DNA from: Burkholderia ubonensis
GTDB taxonomy: Bacteria > Pseudomonadota > Gammaproteobacteria > Burkholderiales > Burkholderiaceae
NCBI RefSeq assembly: GCF_902833085.1
Contig: NZ_CADFEB010000002.1
Coordinates: 124,001 to 188,000, forward strand
DNA: 64,000 nt
Reading direction: 5' to 3'
Shown here: in pieces, positions 54,807-64,000 of the stretch
How the letters are laid out: each line of letters opens with the position of its first letter
Numbering within the stretch: the stretch's first letter is position 1
The notes under the pieces: model-generated
Databases searched by the model: none
What the model was told of the DNA's origin: nothing
What the model saw: the letters and a program-made list of their open reading frames with translations, nothing else
Translations under genes and position numbers: made by a program

Positions 54807-56348
54807 ATGAAGCTGAGCTACAAGATTCCCCTCGCGTTCGCCGTCGCGCTGTTGCTGATGTTCGCCGGCGCGCTGTACGGCATTCACATCCTCAATCGCT
54901 CGATCGACACGTTCACGAACGACGTGCAGACGAACGTCAACAACGAGCGGCTCATCTCGGCGACGCTCGTGCAGTTCAAGCTGCAGGTCCAGGAATGGAA
55001 GGACACGCTGCTGCGCGGCAAGCAGGCCGACAAGCTCGACAAGTACTGGAGCGCGTTCCAGACGCGCGAGCGCGCGGTCGACGCGCTCGCCGCGCAGCTC
55101 GACAAGCAACTGCCCGCCGGCGAAAGCCGCACGCTCGTCGAGCAGTTCATGCGCGCGCACGCGACGATGGGCGACGGCTACCGGCGCGGCTTCGACGCCT
55201 TCAAGGCCGCCGGCTTCGATCCGACGGCCGGCGATGCGGCAGTCGCGGGCGTCGACCGCGAACCGGCCGAACTGCTCGAACGGGCCGCGAAAACGATCGC
55301 CGCCGAGAGCGCGGCGGTGTCCGAGCGCGCGGGGCTCGATGCGCAGCATGCGACGATCGCGAGCATCGTGCTGATGCTGGTCGTGCTGGTCGTCGCGATG
55401 ATCGGCGCATTCCTGTTCAGCCGCGCGATCCTGCGGCCGCTCGACGCAGCGGTCGCGTGCGCGAAGGCGGTCGCCGACGGCGACCTGACGCGCGAGTTCT
55501 CCGTGGCCGGCCGTGACGAAATCGCCGACCTGCTGCGCGCGTTGCAGACGATGCAGGCAAGCCTGTCGGGCGTCGTGCTCGAGGTGCGCGCACACGCCGA
55601 GTCGGTCGCGACCGCGAGCGCGCAGATCGCGTCCGGCAATCACGACCTGTCCGCGCGCACCGAGGCGCAGGCGGCGTCGCTCGAGGAAACCGCGGCGAGC
55701 ATGGAGCAGCTGACGGGCGCCGTGCGGCAGTCGGCGGACCATGCGCAGCACGCGGCGCAGCTCGCGAACGAGGCGTCCGACATCGCGTCGGCCGGCGGCG
55801 GCGTGATGGCGCAGGCGGTCGAGACGATGAGCGGCATCGCCGACAGCTCGGCGAAGGTCGGCGAGATCATTTCGGTGATCGACGGGATCGCGTTCCAGAC
55901 CAACATCCTCGCGCTGAACGCGGCAGTCGAGGCCGCGCGGGCGGGCGAGCAGGGGCGCGGGTTCGCGGTCGTCGCGGCCGAAGTGCGCACGCTCGCGCAG
56001 CGCAGCGCAGCCGCGGCGAAGGAAATCAAGGTGCTGATCGATCAGTCGACGCAGCGCGTCGACGCCGGCGCGGCGCTGATCGGCCGCGCGGGCGAATCGA
56101 TTCGCGAGATCGTCGGCGCGGTGGAGCGGGTCACGACGATCGTCGGCGAGATTTCGTCGGCATCGCAGGAGCAGAGCGGCGGCATCCACCAGGTCAACAT
56201 CGCGGTCACGCAGATGGACGACGCGACGCAGCGCAACGCGGCGCTCGTCGAACAGGCGTCGGCCGCGACGCAGGCGCTCGCCGAGCAGGCGGGGGCGCTG
56301 CGGCACGCGGTGGCGGTATTCAAGCTGCCGGGAACGGCGGCGGCCTGA
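54807..56348 (+). CDS. Methyl-accepting chemotaxis protein
   Basis: A 513-residue receptor. TM1 spans about 7-27, a periplasmic helical ligand domain 28-184, TM2 185-205 and a HAMP 207-260 ([22 protein letters not shown]). The rest is the coiled-coil signalling domain with its conserved hairpin tip near 358-395 ([37 protein letters not shown]), which docks CheA and CheW, and Glu/Gln methylation helices on each side. The ligand is unknown. There is no NWETF-like tail for CheR/CheB tethering. The gene starts just past the T6SS cassette and has a candidate sigma-28 promoter. Confidence 0.93.
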   Translation: MKLSYKIPLAFAVALLLMFAGALYGIHILNRSIDTFTNDVQTNVNNERLISATLVQFKLQVQEWKDTLLRGKQADKLDKYWSAFQTRERAVDALAAQLDKQLPAGESRTLVEQFMRAHATMGDGYRRGFDAFKAAGFDPTAGDAAVAGVDREPAELLERAAKTIAAESAAVSERAGLDAQHATIASIVLMLVVLVVAMIGAFLFSRAILRPLDAAVACAKAVADGDLTREFSVAGRDEIADLLRALQTMQASLSGVVLEVRAHAESVATASAQIASGNHDLSARTEAQAASLEETAASMEQLTGAVRQSADHAQHAAQLANEASDIASAGGGVMAQAVETMSGIADSSAKVGEIISVIDGIAFQTNILALNAAVEAARAGEQGRGFAVVAAEVRTLAQRSAAAAKEIKVLIDQSTQRVDAGAALIGRAGESIREIVGAVERVTTIVGEISSASQEQSGGIHQVNIAVTQMDDATQRNAALVEQASAATQALAEQAGALRHAVAVFKLPGTAAA

Positions 56349-56402
56349 GCGGGCGACGGCGCGGCAAGCCGCACCGTCGCGCGCAACGCGTCGACGAGGC
56401 GC

Positions 56403-57563
56403 TCAGGCCGCCGCGCCGTACTGCGCGAGCACCTTCTCGCGGATCGACGGCTTGATGTTCGATTGCGCCATGTTGCCGCCGTAGTGCGCGACGACGCGCG
56501 GGTTCATCACGCGGTACCAGAGCGGCGGGACGTACGCGAGCAGGATCATCGTCGCGTAGCCGGCCGGCAGCTGCGGCGAATCGTCGAAGTGGCGCAGCGC
56601 CTGGTACGAGCGGGTCGGATTCGCGTGATGGTCGGCGTGCCGCTGCAACTGATACAGGAACAGGTTCGTCACGACGTGATTGCTGTTCCACGAATGCTGC
56701 GGCGTGCAGCGCTCGTAGCGGCCGTTCGGCAGCTTCACGCGCCCGAGCCCGTAATGCTCGACGTAGTTCACGACTTCGAGCAGCGACGCGCCGTACACCG
56801 CCTGGATCAGCAGGAACGGGACCACCACCTTGCCGGCCAGCGCGATCGCGATGCCCCACACGACGACGGTCATCGCCCACGCATGCAGCACTTCGTTGCG
56901 CCAGGTCCATGGCGACTTCCCGAGCCGCGCGAGGCGCGTTCGCTCCAGATGCCACGCGGAGCGGATGCTGCCGGTGACGGTGCGCGGCAGGAACGCCCAG
57001 AACGATTCGCCGTAGCGCGCGCTCGCCGGGTCCTCGGCGGTCGCGACCCGCACATGATGACCGCGATTGTGTTCGACGAAGAAATGCCCGTATGCGACCG
57101 GCGCGAGCGTGATCTTCGCGAGCCGGCGCTCGAAGCGGCTGGTCTTGTGGCCGAGCTCGTGCGCGGTGTTGATCGAGATGCCGGTGGCCGTGCCGACCGA
57201 CAGCGCGAAGCCGACGTAGTCGTGCCACGCGAGCGTATGCGTGCCGACGATCCAGACGCCCACGAAGAACGCGACGTATTCGACGAGGGTCGCGAGATAG
57301 ACGATGAGCCGGTAGTAGCGGTCCTTTTCCAGGCGGGGCACGACGTTCTCGGGGGGATTGTCGCGATCGTCGCCGATCAGCGTATCGAGAATCGGGATCA
57401 CGCCGAACGCGAACAGCGGCCCGAACCACCAGAACACGTGGATGCCCGTCGACAGCGCAAGCTGGGCGGCGAGGATCGGCAGCGTAATCGTGAGCGCGCC
57501 GAGCAGCCACAGGTAACGCTTGCCATCCGACCAGCCCGCGGCCGGTCCGTCGGTCGTAGCCAT
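56403..57563 (-). CDS. alkB: Alkane 1-monooxygenase (AlkB type)
   Basis: A 386-residue membrane-bound non-heme di-iron monooxygenase. Hydrophobic helices alternate with the four histidine motifs: NTAHELGHK, EHNRGHHVRVAT, LQRHADHH and the NYVEHYGLGR signature. It hydroxylates the terminal carbon of medium-chain alkanes using rubredoxin as electron donor. AAGGAGGGAGACG precedes the ATG at MATTDGP on the minus strand; the longer upstream frame has no similarity. No rubredoxin gene or regulator is adjacent. Confidence 0.94.
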   Translation of the reverse strand: MATTDGPAAGWSDGKRYLWLLGALTITLPILAAQLALSTGIHVFWWFGPLFAFGVIPILDTLIGDDRDNPPENVVPRLEKDRYYRLIVYLATLVEYVAFFVGVWIVGTHTLAWHDYVGFALSVGTATGISINTAHELGHKTSRFERRLAKITLAPVAYGHFFVEHNRGHHVRVATAEDPASARYGESFWAFLPRTVTGSIRSAWHLERTRLARLGKSPWTWRNEVLHAWAMTVVVWGIAIALAGKVVVPFLLIQAVYGASLLEVVNYVEHYGLGRVKLPNGRYERCTPQHSWNSNHVVTNLFLYQLQRHADHHANPTRSYQALRHFDDSPQLPAGYATMILLAYVPPLWYRVMNPRVVAHYGGNMAQSNIKPSIREKVLAQYGAAA

Positions 57564-58218
57564 CGTCTCCCTCCTTGCTTGAATCCCGGTCGTTGGTCCG
57601 CGCCGCATGGGTGTGCGTGGCACCGGGTCATGGCCCGGTTCTGCCTGTTATACGACCCGTGCGCGCACTTTTCCAAACCCCCGCGCTAGGCGGGATGCTC
57701 CAAACGGCGGGGATCCGCCGGCGCATCCGGGGAAGGGCGGTCGCGCGCCGATTGAAACGGGCCGGCACATCGCGCGCGGCGCCGGCGAGGCCGTGTGATC
57801 GTCAGACGAAACCACGACGGCGGCTGTGCGCGTACGGCGCCTGCGGGCCGCGCAACAAATGTTGCGATGCAATAAAAATCGCCGGCGCGAGGCGGCTTTC
57901 GTTTGATTTCCGGTCGTCGCTGCGACGCGCGGGCGGCGTGGCGGTGACGGCTTGCATGCCGGTCCGCGCGCGTCCGGTCCTGTCCGCCAAGGTGGCGCGC
58001 CAGGTATGGGCGGGCGGCGAGCCGGCGGTCAACGTGCGCGGCCGGGCGTGCATCGGCGATGCTGCACCTGCACAGCAACGTGCGGACGGCGGCGCCGGAG
58101 GGCGTCCGCAACGCCTGTTGCCTTTCGATTTGCGCCGGCATTTGAAAATAACGATTTGACTCATGCCCCGCTTTCAGATGAAGCTTATAGCTTGCTGTCC
58201 GAAGGGGGCTGTGCCTGC
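57564..58218. other. Divergent intergenic region upstream of alkB and GNAT
   Basis: About 650 bp with no convincing gene. Frames are Arg/Ala-rich shadows. It must contain promoters for alkB (minus) and for the GNAT gene (plus). Confidence 0.45.
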
Positions 58219-58731
58219 ATGAGTTCGACCTTGACCGTTCGTCGTATCGCTGCCGACCAGGGCAACGTGTATCGCGAACTCCGCGCCGCGTCGCTGCGTG
58301 AGCCCTACGCACCCGGCGAAGCGCCGGAGGCCGAATTGCTGAACGTCGATGCCGACGCGGCGGCGGCCATTGCCGCGCAGCGCGCGACGTCCGATCAGTC
58401 GACGACGTTCCTGCTTTACACGGAAGGCCATCCGGCCGGCATGATCGGCGCGTATTTCGACAACACGCCCGAGCGCCGCGCCTTCGTGAGCGAGCTGTGG
58501 GTCGCGCATGCGGTCCGTCATCTGCGCGGCGGGCTGCTGCTCGTCGACACCGCGAGCGCGTGGCTCGCCGAGCGCGGCGCGCAGGAAGTCTATGCATGGA
58601 TCGCCGACGCGAACCGCAACGCGGTCCGCTTCTACGAGCGTGCTGGCTTCGGCAATACCGGCGAGCATGCGCCGATCGCGCGCATGCCGGGCGCGATGAA
58701 GACGCTGTTCGTGTCGCAGGCGACGCACTGA
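58219..58731 (+). CDS. GNAT-family N-acetyltransferase
   Basis: A 170-residue acetyltransferase. It has an N-terminal VRRIAADQGNVYRELRAASLRE strand-helix, the GMIGAYFDNTPERRAFVSELWVAHAVRHLRGGLLLVDTASAWLAERGAQEVYAWIADANRNAVRFYERAGFGNTGE core with the acetyl-CoA loop (HLRGG here in place of the usual R/QxxGxG/A), and the ANRNAVRFYERAGF signature. The acceptor substrate is unknown. The ATG at 58219 was chosen; a GTG eight bases earlier is in another frame. It stands alone between alkB and minC. Confidence 0.88.
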   Translation: MSSTLTVRRIAADQGNVYRELRAASLREPYAPGEAPEAELLNVDADAAAAIAAQRATSDQSTTFLLYTEGHPAGMIGAYFDNTPERRAFVSELWVAHAVRHLRGGLLLVDTASAWLAERGAQEVYAWIADANRNAVRFYERAGFGNTGEHAPIARMPGAMKTLFVSQATH

Positions 58732-58971
58732 CCGACGGGCCATGCCCTCGAGGCGGGCCCGGTCTCGGTCCGGCGCGCACGATTGCGGTTCTCCGGCAAT
58801 TCACGCGCACCGGCGCGCCTTCCCACCCATCCGGGCCGCGGCGGCCCGACACCCGATTCCCGACACAGCGGCGTGACGGCTGTTGCGCCACGCCTGTTGC
58901 ACGACGCCCAAAAATAATGGCTGGCCGCGTGGACGCCTGTAAAATACGCAAAAATTTTTTGCAGAGTGTCC

Positions 58972-59736
58972 ATGTCGCTTAAAAAATCGCCATTCTTCGA
59001 GCTGCGCAGTGGTTCGGTCGATACGTTGCTGTTTACCGTAAAGACGACCGATCTCGATGCGCTGCGCACCGAGCTGGTCAAGCGCTTCGAAGCGACTCCC
59101 GAGTTTTTTGCCGACGACGTCGTTGCGATCGACGTGCGTCGTCTCGCGGAAGGCGAGCGCGTGGCGCTGGGCGACATCCGCCAGATGCTCAACGACGTGC
59201 GGATGCGCCCGGTGGGCGTCGTCGCGCTGGCGTCGCAGGGCTGGGCGGGCGAGGCTGGCCTGCCGCTGCTCGAGGCGCGCGACCGTCGCGTGCCGTCGGC
59301 GAAGGGCGCGGGCGACACGGACGCTGCGCCTGCCGTCGAGGCGGCGGCCGTTCCGGCCGCTGCGGCCCCTGCGCCCGAGCCGGCGCAGCCGCCGGCCGGC
59401 GGTCAGACGCTCGTGGTCGATCGGCCGTTGCGCTCGGGGCAGCAGGTTTATGCGAAAGGAGACCTCGTGGTGCTCGCGCCGGTCAGTCACGGCGCGGAGA
59501 TCATTGCGGAAGGCAATATCCACATTTACGCGCCGTTGCGCGGCCGCGCGTTGGCGGGCGTGCACGGCAATCACGACGCGCGCATATTCTGCACGTGTCT
59601 GGAGCCGGAACTGATTTCGATTGCGGGTATCTATCGAACCACCGAGAACCCGCTGCCTGCCGACGTGCTGGGCAAAGCGGTGCAGATCCGGCTCGAAGAG
59701 GAAAAATTGATGATCGAACCGCTGCGCCTGACGTGA
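58972..59736 (+). CDS. minC: Septum-site determining protein MinC
   Basis: A 254-residue division inhibitor. The N-terminal domain (1-105) inhibits FtsZ. An Ala/Pro linker (about 115-145) precedes the C-terminal beta-helix domain with [53 protein letters not shown], which binds MinD. MinC is carried to the poles by MinD. It is first of minC-minD-minE; the ATG at MSLKK follows a GTG two codons upstream that is a less likely start. Confidence 0.95.
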   Translation: MSLKKSPFFELRSGSVDTLLFTVKTTDLDALRTELVKRFEATPEFFADDVVAIDVRRLAEGERVALGDIRQMLNDVRMRPVGVVALASQGWAGEAGLPLLEARDRRVPSAKGAGDTDAAPAVEAAAVPAAAAPAPEPAQPPAGGQTLVVDRPLRSGQQVYAKGDLVVLAPVSHGAEIIAEGNIHIYAPLRGRALAGVHGNHDARIFCTCLEPELISIAGIYRTTENPLPADVLGKAVQIRLEEEKLMIEPLRLT

Positions 59737-59795
59737 AGCACGCGGCGCACGCCGGATCGATCGGCTCTCATTGACGAACACAGGGTATAGGGTAA

Positions 59796-60611
59796 ATGGC
59801 AAAAATCATCGTGGTGACTTCCGGCAAGGGCGGCGTGGGCAAGACGACGACGAGCGCGAGCTTCGCGTCCGGTATCGCGCTGCGTGGCCACAAGACGGCC
59901 GTGATCGACTTCGACGTCGGCCTGCGCAACCTCGATCTGATCATGGGCTGCGAGCGTCGCGTCGTGTACGACCTCGTGAACGTGATCCAGGGCGAAGCGA
60001 ACCTGAACCAGGCGCTGATCAAGGACAAGAAGTGCGAGAACCTGTTCATCCTGCCGGCGTCGCAGACCCGCGACAAGGACGCGCTGACGCGCGACGGCGT
60101 CGAGAAGGTGCTGAACGACCTTGCCGCGATGGATTTCGAATACATCATCTGCGATTCGCCGGCGGGCATCGAGGCCGGTGCGCTGCACGCGATGTACTTC
60201 GCGGATGAAGCGCTGATCGTCACGAACCCGGAAGTGTCGTCGGTGCGCGACTCGGATCGCATTCTCGGCATCCTGTCGTCGAAGACCAAGCGCGCGACCG
60301 AAGGCAAGGACCCGATCAAGGAGCACCTGCTGATCACCCGCTACAGCCCGAAGCGCGTCAACGAAGGCGAGATGCTGTCGCTCGAGGACATCAGCGAGAT
60401 CCTGCGCATCAAGCTGATCGGCGTGGTGCCGGAGTCGGAAGCGGTGCTGCACGCGTCGAACCAGGGCCTGCCGGCCGTGCACCTCGACGGCACCGACGTC
60501 GCCGAAGCGTACAAGGACATCGTCGGGCGCTTCCTCGGCGAGGACAAGCCGCTGCGCTTCACCGAATACCAGAAGCCGGGCCTGCTGCAGCGCCTCTTCG
60601 GCAGCAAGTAA
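59796..60611 (+). CDS. minD: Septum-site determining protein MinD
   Basis: A 271-residue ATPase of the ParA/MinD family. The deviant Walker A is SGKGGVGKTT, switch I is FDVGLRNLD, switch II is CDSPAGIEAGA. The C-terminal amphipathic membrane-targeting helix is QKPGLLQRLFGSK. It binds the inner membrane when ATP-bound, recruits MinC to poles and is released by MinE. Coupled with minE, 12 bases downstream. Confidence 0.97.
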   Translation: MAKIIVVTSGKGGVGKTTTSASFASGIALRGHKTAVIDFDVGLRNLDLIMGCERRVVYDLVNVIQGEANLNQALIKDKKCENLFILPASQTRDKDALTRDGVEKVLNDLAAMDFEYIICDSPAGIEAGALHAMYFADEALIVTNPEVSSVRDSDRILGILSSKTKRATEGKDPIKEHLLITRYSPKRVNEGEMLSLEDISEILRIKLIGVVPESEAVLHASNQGLPAVHLDGTDVAEAYKDIVGRFLGEDKPLRFTEYQKPGLLQRLFGSK

Positions 60612-60623
60612 CGGAGGCCGCCC

Positions 60624-60878
60624 ATGTCCATTCTGTCGTTTCTCCTCGGCGAGAAAAAGAAGTCCGCGTCGATCGCGAAGGAGCGCCTGCAGCTCATCAT
60701 CGCGCACGAGCGGGTAGGCGGCAAGCCGCCGGCCGACTACCTGCCGGCGCTGCAGAAGGAGCTCGTCGCCGTGATCTCGAAGTACGTGCAGATTTCGAAC
60801 GATGACATCCGCGTGAGCCTCGAGCGTCAGGACGATCTCGAGGTGCTCGAAGTGAAGATCGAGATTCCGCAAGCCTGA
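60624..60878 (+). CDS. minE: Cell-division topological factor MinE
   Basis: An 84-residue protein that stimulates MinD ATPase. The MinD-binding part [18 protein letters not shown] and the topological specificity domain with [18 protein letters not shown] and [19 protein letters not shown] match MinE. It completes minCDE. A hairpin follows 20 bases downstream. Confidence 0.96.
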   Translation: MSILSFLLGEKKKSASIAKERLQLIIAHERVGGKPPADYLPALQKELVAVISKYVQISNDDIRVSLERQDDLEVLEVKIEIPQA

Positions 60879-60897
60879 CCCGCGTTGTTCCCGTTCC

Positions 60898-60921
60898 GCG
60901 CGGCGGCACCTGCCGCCGCGC
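60898..60921 (+). terminator. Hairpin after minE
   Basis: GCGCGGCGGCA (60898-60908) pairs perfectly with TGCCGCCGCGC (60911-60921) around a two-base centre. Only GCGTCTT follows, so it is probably a weak or Rho-assisted terminator. Confidence 0.5.
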
Positions 60922-61037
60922 GCGTCTTACGCCCTGTTGCACTTTCGGGCACGCCGTAACACGGCGCCTGTCGGCCGTAACCCCTGCTCCCGCATTGAAC
61001 GAATAGCTCGCGTTGCTTGTTCAATCAGGAGGTTGTA

Positions 61038-61439
61038 ATGGCTGTCTCATCGATTCGTCGCGTTGTCCTCGCATTCGCAGCAGTGGCTGCGGGCGCGTCC
61101 GCTCTTGCCGTACCGCTCGCTGCGCGCGCGGATGAAATTCTCGTCGCCACGCCGGTCGTCACCCGGCCGGGTGAAGTCGTCATCGCCGAGCCGGTCGCCG
61201 GGCGCACGGAAGAGATCGTCGTCGTCGCGCCGAACGCGCCGCCGCCTGTCCGCTATGAAGTCGTGCCCGACGCGCGGGTCGGCTACGTATGGGAGCGCGG
61301 CCACTGGCACTGGGATCATGGCCAATACGTATGGATCGGCGGCCGCTGGGAAGCCGAGCGCATCGGCATGCACTGGGTGCCGGGCCACTGGGACCAGCGC
61401 GGTCCGAACTGGTTCTGGACGCGCGGGCATTGGGCGTAA
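61038..61439 (+). CDS. Secreted YXWQXBX / W-x-x-GHW repeat protein
   Basis: A 133-residue exported protein: signal peptide to about 31 (AVPLAARADE), then a Val/Pro-rich stretch. The C-terminal 55 residues hold repeated aromatic units: VWERGHWHWDHGQYVWIGGRW, MHWVPGHWDQRG and FWTRGHWA, which are typical of the YXWQXBX family. Role unknown; presumably periplasmic or outer-membrane-associated. An excellent AGGAGG at 61027-61032 precedes the ATG. The tiny lipoprotein gene that follows is likely co-transcribed. Confidence 0.88.
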   Translation: MAVSSIRRVVLAFAAVAAGASALAVPLAARADEILVATPVVTRPGEVVIAEPVAGRTEEIVVVAPNAPPPVRYEVVPDARVGYVWERGHWHWDHGQYVWIGGRWEAERIGMHWVPGHWDQRGPNWFWTRGHWA

Positions 61440-61451
61440 CGGAGACGTGCG

Positions 61452-61562
61452 ATGAAAAGAACCGTATTCGTGATCGCGCTCGTCGCCGTCACGCTCGCCG
61501 GCTGCGTCGTCGTGCCGGCCCGTCCCGTCTACTACCGGCCGGCGCCGGTGGTGATCTACTGA
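61452..61562 (+). CDS. 36-residue lipoprotein
   Basis: A short gene encoding MKRTVFVIALVAVTLAGC followed by 18 residues. LAGC is a perfect lipobox, so the mature lipoprotein is 19 residues with a Tyr/Pro/Val-rich tail (VVVPARPVYYRPAPVVIY). GGAG at 61441-61444 lies seven bases before the ATG. It follows the W-x-x-GHW gene by 12 bases. The last seven bases overlap the convergent clcA-type gene. Such tiny lipoproteins with YYRPAP tails are common beside YXWQXBX genes in Burkholderia; function unknown. Confidence 0.75.
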   Translation: MKRTVFVIALVAVTLAGCVVVPARPVYYRPAPVVIY

Positions 61563-63088
61563 GCGTCGCGCGGTCCGGCTTGCGTCGCGGCGGGGTTCGC
61601 CGCGGCGGTGGCCGGCCCCGTGCCGGCCGCGGGCTTGCCGCCGGCCGCTTCGTCGCCGGCAAGCCCGTCGCCATTCTCGTCACGCAGCGTATCGAGCGGA
61701 TCGGCGGGTGCGGCGGCCGCGTCCTGCGGCGCGATGACGCCGGACGTTGCCGGGGCCGGCGCCGCTGCGGCGGTGGCTGCGGCAGCCGCAGCCGGCGGTG
61801 CGAGATAGCGCTGCGCGAGCGTCTCGTACAGCGGCGGCACGAAGAAGCGCGAGACGCGGCTCGAGATCAGCGCGGTGGCCATCAGCGAAATGACGAGTGC
61901 ATGGCCGTTGATCATCTCCATCACGATCACGAACGACGTGATCGGCGATTGCGTGACCGCCGCGAGGTAGCCGACCATCGCGAGCGCGATCAGCACCGGC
62001 AGGCTCATGTTGCCGAACACGATGTGCAGCAGGTTGCCGAAACCCGCGCCGATCGACAGCGACGGCGCGAAGATGCCGCCCGGGATGCCGGGCAGGTAAG
62101 ACGCGACCATCGACACCATCTTCAGGAACGGATACAGCACGGACAATTGCTCGCGCCCGTCGAGCATGCCGCGCGCTTCCGCATAGCCGCTGCCGAACGT
62201 CGTGCCGCCCGACACGAGACCGACCGCGGCGATCACGAAGCCGCACAGCGCGGCGAACGCGATCGGCCGCTCGCGATACAGCGCGAGCAGCCGCGCCGGC
62301 AGCCAGCGGCCGGTATTGAGCAGCAGCCAGCAGAACAGCCCGCCGGCGACGCCGGTCACGACCGCGGCGACGAACACCGCGACCGCGAGCAGCTTCGGGA
62401 AATGCGCGCCGGCGTCGATCGTGCCGAAATACGTGTAGTTGCCGTTCAGCCCGAGCGCGACCACGCCGGCGATGATGATCGCGGTGATCAGCACGCCGCT
62501 CGCGCGCGCGGAGAAGCTGCGCGTCAGCTCCTCGATCGCGAACACGATGCCGGCGAGCGGCGTGTTGAACGCGGCCGACAGACCGGCCGCCGCGCCCGCG
62601 AGCACGAGCTGGCGCTCGATCTGCGCGTTCGAGCGCGGATAGAAGCGCCGCAGGTTGAACATCAGCGCCGCGCCGACCTGCACGGTCGGCCCTTCGCGGC
62701 CGATCGTGAAGCCGCCGAGGATCGCGAAGAACGAAAGCAGGATCTTGCCGAACAGGATGCGCAGCGTCAGCAGCCGCGCGCCGAACGCGCCGGGACGCGC
62801 GTGCAGCGTCGCGATCACCTGCGGGATGCCGCTGCCTTCCGCGCCGCGGAAGAAGCGGCGGGTCAGCCAGACCGAGCCGGCTGCGATCGCAGGGGTCAGC
62901 AGCAACGGCAGCCAGGGCGCGTGCTGCCGCAGCGTGCGGAACGTGTCGTAGCCCCAGTCGATCAGCCGCGCATAGAGCACGGCGGTCAGGCCGACGGCGA
63001 TCGCGCCAAGCCAGAACACGCCGTACTGGCGCCACAGGCGCTGGGTGCGGCGGGTGAGGGCGGGAAACAATGGCTGGGAACGTTGCAT
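61556..63088 (-). CDS. clcA: ClC-type chloride/proton antiporter
   Basis: A 510-residue membrane protein with the CLC signatures GSGIPQV, GREGPTVQ (gating Glu, Glu148 in E. coli) and GIPGGIFAPSLSIGAG. The proton Glu of E. coli ClcA (Glu203) is kept in FAIEELTRSF. Both glutamates together predict a Cl-/H+ exchanger rather than a passive channel. Length is above the E. coli 473 through an Ala/Pro-rich cytosolic tail of about 70 residues after the last helix. It ends overlapping the 36-residue lipoprotein gene. The ATG at MQRSQPLF was chosen over a longer frame with a hydrophobic but unrelated start. Confidence 0.92.
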   Translation of the reverse strand: MQRSQPLFPALTRRTQRLWRQYGVFWLGAIAVGLTAVLYARLIDWGYDTFRTLRQHAPWLPLLLTPAIAAGSVWLTRRFFRGAEGSGIPQVIATLHARPGAFGARLLTLRILFGKILLSFFAILGGFTIGREGPTVQVGAALMFNLRRFYPRSNAQIERQLVLAGAAAGLSAAFNTPLAGIVFAIEELTRSFSARASGVLITAIIIAGVVALGLNGNYTYFGTIDAGAHFPKLLAVAVFVAAVVTGVAGGLFCWLLLNTGRWLPARLLALYRERPIAFAALCGFVIAAVGLVSGGTTFGSGYAEARGMLDGREQLSVLYPFLKMVSMVASYLPGIPGGIFAPSLSIGAGFGNLLHIVFGNMSLPVLIALAMVGYLAAVTQSPITSFVIVMEMINGHALVISLMATALISSRVSRFFVPPLYETLAQRYLAPPAAAAAATAAAAPAPATSGVIAPQDAAAAPADPLDTLRDENGDGLAGDEAAGGKPAAGTGPATAAANPAATQAGPRDAQ

Positions 63089-63264
63089 CGGCGCGGCCGT
63101 CGGCAAAGGACCGATTATAAAAAGGAAACCGCGCCGGGACGTGCGTAACAAATCGTCACAATCAAGATACACGTTGTTACAAATGTAATTTAAATGTAGT
63201 CCTCATGTCGTCCGGGCTTCACTAGTATCCCTAAATTCCCCGCTCTCGCAACTCGAACATAAAC

Positions 63265-64000
63265 GTGAACCGCATCCTCATCGTGAAAGTGACGTCGCTC
63301 GGCGACGTGGTCCAGACCCTGCCGGTGGTCGCCGACCTTCATCGCGCGTTTCCGGGCGTGACGGTCGACTGGGCCGTCGACGAATCGTGTGCGGAAGTGG
63401 TGCGCTGGCATCCCGGCGTGAGCAACGTGTTGTGCGCGCCATTGCGGCGGTTCAAGAAGCTGCGCGGCGGCGCCGACCTGAAGGCGATCTGGGCCTCGAT
63501 CAGCGCGTTGCGCGCGCACCGCTACGACGCGGTCATCGACCTGCACGGCGTCTACAAGAGCGCGATCATCTCGGCGCTGGCGCGTGCCGCGCGCCGCGTC
63601 GGCTATCAGACGCAGGATCTCGGCGAATCGGGCGCGCGCTTCGCGTATTCGGACCATTTCGGCCCGCGGCCCGCATGCGACGCCTGGCACGGGATGCGCG
63701 TGAGTGCGGGCGAGGCGTTCGGCTACGCGCCGCAGGGCGCCGCCGATTACGGGATCGTCGCGCCCGACGATGCGTGCCTGCCTGCCGCCGTGACCGACGG
63801 CGGGCCGTTCATGCTGATGTTCCATGCCACGTCGAACGACGACAAGCGATGGCCGGTCGGGCACTGGGCGGCGGTTGCGACGCGGATGATGGCGCGCGGC
63901 ATGCGCGTGTTGCTGCCGTGGGGCTCGCCGGCGGAGCACGCGGTCGCTCAGGAAATCGCCGCGCGTGCGCCCGGGGCAATCGTGCTGCCCGCGATGTCGG
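63265..64000 (+). CDS. waaC: Lipopolysaccharide heptosyltransferase I, 3' end outside window
   Basis: The frame starts at GTG (MNRILIVKVTSLGDVVQTLPVV) and runs off the right edge with about 245 residues visible. It has the glycosyltransferase family 9 pattern: the SLGDVVQTLP start, WAVDESCAEVVRWHPGVSNV, IDLHGVYKSAIISALARAARRVGY and the FHATSNDDKRWPVGHWA nucleotide-sugar-binding start. It adds the first heptose to Kdo in LPS core synthesis, using ADP-L-glycero-D-manno-heptose at the inner membrane. The upstream 100 bases are AT-rich and should carry its promoter. Confidence 0.93.
   Translation, partial: MNRILIVKVTSLGDVVQTLPVVADLHRAFPGVTVDWAVDESCAEVVRWHPGVSNVLCAPLRRFKKLRGGADLKAIWASISALRAHRYDAVIDLHGVYKSAIISALARAARRVGYQTQDLGESGARFAYSDHFGPRPACDAWHGMRVSAGEAFGYAPQGAADYGIVAPDDACLPAAVTDGGPFMLMFHATSNDDKRWPVGHWAAVATRMMARGMRVLLPWGSPAEHAVAQEIAARAPGAIVLPAMS

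Overview
The window is GC-rich chromosomal DNA from a beta-proteobacterium, almost certainly Burkholderia and probably the B. cepacia complex. The support is the heavy G/C third-position bias, the ribBA-ribH-nusB and lrp-type ftsK-lolA-rarA-serS gene orders, a glucokinase fused to an RpiR/HexR regulator, minCDE, and a VgrG-based type VI secretion (T6SS) module. Species cannot be fixed from the sequence alone. Most of the window is ordinary core chromosome. Accessory DNA is found at the left edge (0-1.7 kb), at 27.2-28.2 kb, at 37.4-37.7 kb (an orphan PAAR-like gene) and between tRNA-Ser and a chemotaxis receptor (47.2-54.5 kb).

Layout. 0-1.7 kb: end of an AlbA_2/Schlafen-like gene and an IS256-family transposase scrap. 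1.8-5.5 kb: an odd two-helix ion-channel protein, a D-tartrate dehydratase-like enolase-superfamily enzyme, a split chromate transporter pair and a DeoR regulator. 5.5-7.5 kb: a Nudix / DUF4406 / sirtuin group with a nucleotide-metabolism flavour. 7.5-12.3 kb: secreted S53 peptidase, CrcB fluoride channel with DUF190 partner, YggT, DUF2520 protein and a Tyr/Pro-rich secreted protein. 12.3-16.3 kb: LysE exporter, UbiD, a candidate small RNA and a lytic transglycosylase. 16.4-25.1 kb: aminotransferase, nusB, the riboflavin genes ribH-ribBA and ribE-ribD, with DUF1993 and a diguanylate cyclase between them, then hemL. 25.3-27.2 kb: EVE-domain protein and a Bcr/CflA exporter.

28.3-37.3 kb is a glucose-catabolism regulon: zwf-pgl-glk/hexR on the minus strand and a four-gene sugar ABC transporter on the plus strand, diverging from one intergenic region. 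There a perfect HexR-type palindrome (32493-32511) overlaps the -10 boxes of both predicted promoters, so the RpiR half of the Glk fusion probably controls sugar uptake and oxidation together. 37.8-46.9 kb holds TRIC, Smr, trxB, ftsK, lolA, rarA, a DUF2164 protein and serS.

47.0-54.5 kb is the most interesting region. After tRNA-Ser(CGA) comes a T6SS cassette: VgrG, a peptidoglycan-attacking effector (LysM, M23-like, T4-lysozyme-like GH24), an LprI-type lysozyme-inhibitor immunity protein and PAAR. A second, decayed cassette follows: a frameshifted GH24 scrap, an intact divergent immunity homologue, and a PAAR pseudogene. Three near-identical terminators (47140, 53265, 54494) punctuate the region, suggesting duplication of effector-end/immunity/PAAR units with retention of an orphan immunity gene. 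54.7-64 kb: a chemotaxis receptor with a sigma-28-like promoter, an AlkB alkane monooxygenase, GNAT, minCDE, envelope proteins including a 36-residue lipoprotein, a ClcA-type CLC antiporter and the start of waaC, cut by the right edge.
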